Source of the DNA: Rhizobium sp. Pop5
GTDB lineage: Bacteria > Pseudomonadota > Alphaproteobacteria > Rhizobiales > Rhizobiaceae
Assembly (NCBI RefSeq): GCF_024721175.1
Contig: NZ_CP099398.1
Span: 186,001 to 250,000 of the forward strand
Length of the DNA: 64,000 nt
Direction: 5' to 3'
Below are positions 62,062-64,000 of this stretch, in pieces; position 1 is the stretch's first letter; each line of letters opens with the position of its first letter. A program made the position numbers and the translations under genes. Below the pieces are notes generated by a model, which worked only from the letters and a program-made list of their open reading frames with translations, made no database searches and was not told the DNA's origin.

Positions 62062-62616
62062 TCAGTTCTCCTCTGTGTCTGGGGATGCCAATGGCGGAGC
62101 GGCAACCAATGCATCAGGCTTCTCAGTCTCGATGCCATTGCCGAGGGCGCTTAGCAGTGCCGAATCCGCGAGGAAGTGGGTGAGCAACTCTTCGGCACCG
62201 TTCTTACCGTCCATATAGGCCAGCAGATTGGAGAGCTCCGTTCGCGCCTCGAGCAGCCTGCTAAGGCTGTTGACCTTGCGCGCCACGGCCGCCGGCGAGA
62301 AATCTTCGAGCCGCTCGAACGTCAAGTCGACAGCGAGTTGGCCTTCTCCGGTCAATAGGTTCGGCACCCGCATCACCACCCTGGGCCTCAGCGATCTGAG
62401 CCGATCATCGAAATTGTCGATATCGATCTCCATCATCTTGCGCTCCGCGACAGGGGCAAGCGGCTCGGCAGCATTGCCGGCGAGGTCGGACATCACGCCG
62501 ACCACGAAGGGAAGCTGAACCTTCTTCTGAGAGCCATAGGTCTCGACGTCGTATTCGATCTGTACGCGAGGCGGACGAACCCGCGCGATGAACTTTTGAC
62601 TACTCGCCTTTGTCAT
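62062..62616 (-). CDS. tssB: T6SS sheath small subunit TssB
   Basis: A 184-residue protein from the ATG at 62614-62616 (MTKASSQKFIARVRPPRVQI EYDVETYGSQKKVQLPFVVG VMSDLAGN), the standard TssB beginning. FDDRLRSLRPRVVMRVPNLL and LTFERLEDFSPAAVARKVNS LSRLLEART are the conserved middle. It pairs with TssC to form the sheath. A longer start at 62655 would overlap tssA and adds no conserved residues. Intact. Confidence 0.95.
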   Translation of the reverse strand: MTKASSQKFIARVRPPRVQIEYDVETYGSQKKVQLPFVVGVMSDLAGNAAEPLAPVAERKMMEIDIDNFDDRLRSLRPRVVMRVPNLLTGEGQLAVDLTFERLEDFSPAAVARKVNSLSRLLEARTELSNLLAYMDGKNGAEELLTHFLADSALLSALGNGIETEKPDALVAAPPLASPDTEEN

Positions 62617-62651
62617 GTGTTCCACTCTCCTGATAGGGAAGATTGCGCACG

Positions 62652-63644
62652 TCACGTGCCCTCGCCGACCGCCAGACCGGCAATCGAACGGTATTGGGCA
62701 ACCCCTTCTGGCGCCAACTCTTTGATAAGAGCCATGAAGTCCTTCGAGACAAGTCGCTGCGCGCGCTCCAGGAGGGCTGGCAGCGGGCTCGCGGGCTCAT
62801 TCACCTGGTACCAGTGGCAAATGCGGCCAAGAATTTCGACAACGTCATCGCGGTTGCGGATCACTTCGGGGTAAGAGGCCTTGCTAGAGTCTGGCAATGG
62901 AGATGCCGGGGCTGCAGGCTGGGCCCTTTTCCGATGGGCGTCGACCAGATCCTTGGCCTGGGTGAGTAGCACTATCAGAGGGTCGAATCGAACGGCCTCG
63001 TCACTCGCGACGTGCTGCCGAACACTCGCGTCTAGATGGGTGGCGGCTGCCAGGCTGGCGTGGAGACCAGTGCTGATCTGCTCGAGCTGCAGTGGATCGG
63101 TGTCGATGAAGGCGTGCTCGATGGTCGAACGATCAATTTCCGTAGATTGGGACCGTAGCGCACCAGCCCAATCGCGGAGCGTAAAAGTCCCGAATTGCCT
63201 GGAGGAGGTGAGTGGGACTTGGCGTATTTCTGCCAAGAGCCCGGAGAGATCGCAGAGGCTCGCTAGAGCGTTGAGGCGAACGGTCTGATCTTCGTCATCT
63301 TCTGGATCCGGTCGCGGATGTAGCTCTGACCAGTAGAGCTCGACATAGGCCGCGAGCAGCTCAAGCCCCCGACTTAGACCAGAGAAGCCGAACTGACTGA
63401 GGGCGGATCGTGTGAGCAAGATTCCGACTCTTAGATCCTTAGTGCGGGCAGAAAGGTCGAGGCCAAGCCGCCACACCTCTGTCCAATCGGGAGCCTCCTC
63501 GGTGGCGATGGAGTCGCCTATCTGCTGGTGCGGCTTGCCATGCGACGCTATCTCCAGCTCCAGGAAGCTCAAATCGTAATCGAGAGCATCCCCGCATGCG
63601 TTGCCGTCGCTGATCGGTTTTAATAGATGATCTGCATCGAGCAT
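62652..63644 (-). CDS. tssA: T6SS assembly protein TssA (ImpA family)
   Basis: A 330-residue protein from the ATG at 63642-63644 (MLDADHLLKPISDGNACGDA LDYDLSFLELE), which is the ImpA N-terminal domain. PDWTEVWRLGLDLSARTKDLRVGILLTRSAL and GLELLAAYVELYWSELHPRP DPEDDEDQTVRLNAL are typical. The C-terminal NRDDVVEILGRICHWYQVNE PASPLPALLERAQRLVSKDF is the ImpA-rel end. TssA coordinates baseplate and sheath assembly. It appears to be the first gene of the visible operon, and its promoter should lie in 63645-63760. Intact. Confidence 0.93.
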   Translation of the reverse strand: MLDADHLLKPISDGNACGDALDYDLSFLELEIASHGKPHQQIGDSIATEEAPDWTEVWRLGLDLSARTKDLRVGILLTRSALSQFGFSGLSRGLELLAAYVELYWSELHPRPDPEDDEDQTVRLNALASLCDLSGLLAEIRQVPLTSSRQFGTFTLRDWAGALRSQSTEIDRSTIEHAFIDTDPLQLEQISTGLHASLAAATHLDASVRQHVASDEAVRFDPLIVLLTQAKDLVDAHRKRAQPAAPASPLPDSSKASYPEVIRNRDDVVEILGRICHWYQVNEPASPLPALLERAQRLVSKDFMALIKELAPEGVAQYRSIAGLAVGEGT

Positions 63645-63769
63645 GACCCAAATCCCAGTTTTCCCGACATAAAAGATCGTCGCGCCTCTGTTTCTCAATG
63701 TTTAGCAATGAGCAGACGCGATTGCTCATGCACAATCGACATTCGTATATGTCGTGAATGCTTGGGGCG

Positions 63770-64000
63770 TGAATGCCGCCGCTTCGGATCTTGACGCAGC
63801 TATGTGCTGCTCAGGCGCGAGGGACACCTTGTGAACAACAAGAAGCTCTTCCGGGTCCATCGGGAGGAGAAGCTCACGATGCGCAAGCGCCGTGGCCGGA
63901 AACGAGCGAAAGGCAAGCGTTGGTGTTGATCCCGCTGGCTGCCAATGATCGTTGGCGCGGGTTCAGGCTTCTGATGGTCGTGAGGAAAGCCGGACTCTCG
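63770..64000 (+). pseudogene. IS3-family orfB (integrase-type) transposase fragment
   Basis: One plus-strand frame reads YVLLRREGHLVNNKKLFRVH REEKLTMRKRRGRKRAKGKR, matching the region before the DDE domain in IS3/IS407-type transposases (RREGHxVNxKxLxRLYREExLxxRKRxGRKRA). A stop near 63792 interrupts the upstream part and another ends the match at 63930. A later piece, LIPLAANDRWRGFRLLMVV, fits the next conserved block with a deletion. Non-functional fragment; it may continue past the right edge. Confidence 0.75.

Noticed and set aside
1..64000. CRISPR array, rRNA or tRNA genes, repABC replication genes, nod boxes
   Set aside because: None was seen on either strand. Hairpins and repeats found are single-copy or belong to insertion sequences.

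Overview
This window looks like part of a large accessory or symbiotic plasmid of a Rhizobium-type alphaproteobacterium. The evidence is the traA/traCDG transfer region with a Ti-like oriT, a virB-type mating-pair apparatus, many insertion sequences in different stages of decay, and small plasmid families (DUF736, DUF1173, DUF2493, WGR, Phd/PIN modules). No rRNA, tRNA, CRISPR array or replication gene was seen, so the replicon type is inferred from gene content.

Layout. (1) 1-3922: an IS66-family element running off the left edge, interrupted by a second, complete IS66-family element (1325-3824) that has an exact 8-bp target duplication. (2) 4392-16544: a divergent MarR-like regulator, then a virB1-virB11 operon that includes an eexN-type exclusion lipoprotein and a virB7-like lipoprotein. 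virB6 is split by an IS110-family element (10354-11899). (3) 16588-26364: plasmid accessory zone with a PIN/antitoxin pair, DUF1173, decayed Toprim and DUF2493 genes, a Phd/PIN pair, a 25-bp inverted repeat upstream of a DUF736 gene, a second IS110-family element, a WGR protein and an unpaired Phd antitoxin. (4) 26373-33661: traG-traD-traC facing away from traA, with a recognisable oriT between them. (5) 33766-40155: an unrecognised locus made of a methyltransferase-like gene, an AraC regulator, an MFS exporter and a 468-residue protein I cannot assign. It is followed by about 220 bases packed with consecutive hairpins, ahead of an XRE-type regulator. (6) 40237-45026: a LysR regulator divergent from an amino-acid/opine-type ABC importer (two permeases and a binding protein, no ATPase) and a CapA-like enzyme. 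(7) 45027-53691: insertion-sequence debris (IS630, IS66, serine recombinase, IS21), a phasin, small unknown genes and a truncated leucine-rich-repeat effector. (8) 53692-63644: a type VI secretion operon, tssA-tssB-tssC-hcp-tssE-tssF-tssG, a remnant of tssH/clpV, then vgrG. An IS3 fragment closes the window.

How the parts fit. The relaxase TraA, accessory proteins TraC/TraD, coupling protein TraG and oriT form a complete DNA-processing set, and virB1-11 would be the matching transfer channel. The virB6 insertion predicts loss or reduction of self-transfer. The T6SS operon appears intact from tssA to tssG, but its disassembly ATPase is only a remnant here, and tssJKLM would have to lie beyond the right edge or elsewhere. 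The two most promising uncharacterised items are the 34.4-39.3 kb biosynthesis/export-like locus and the hairpin-rich segment next to it.
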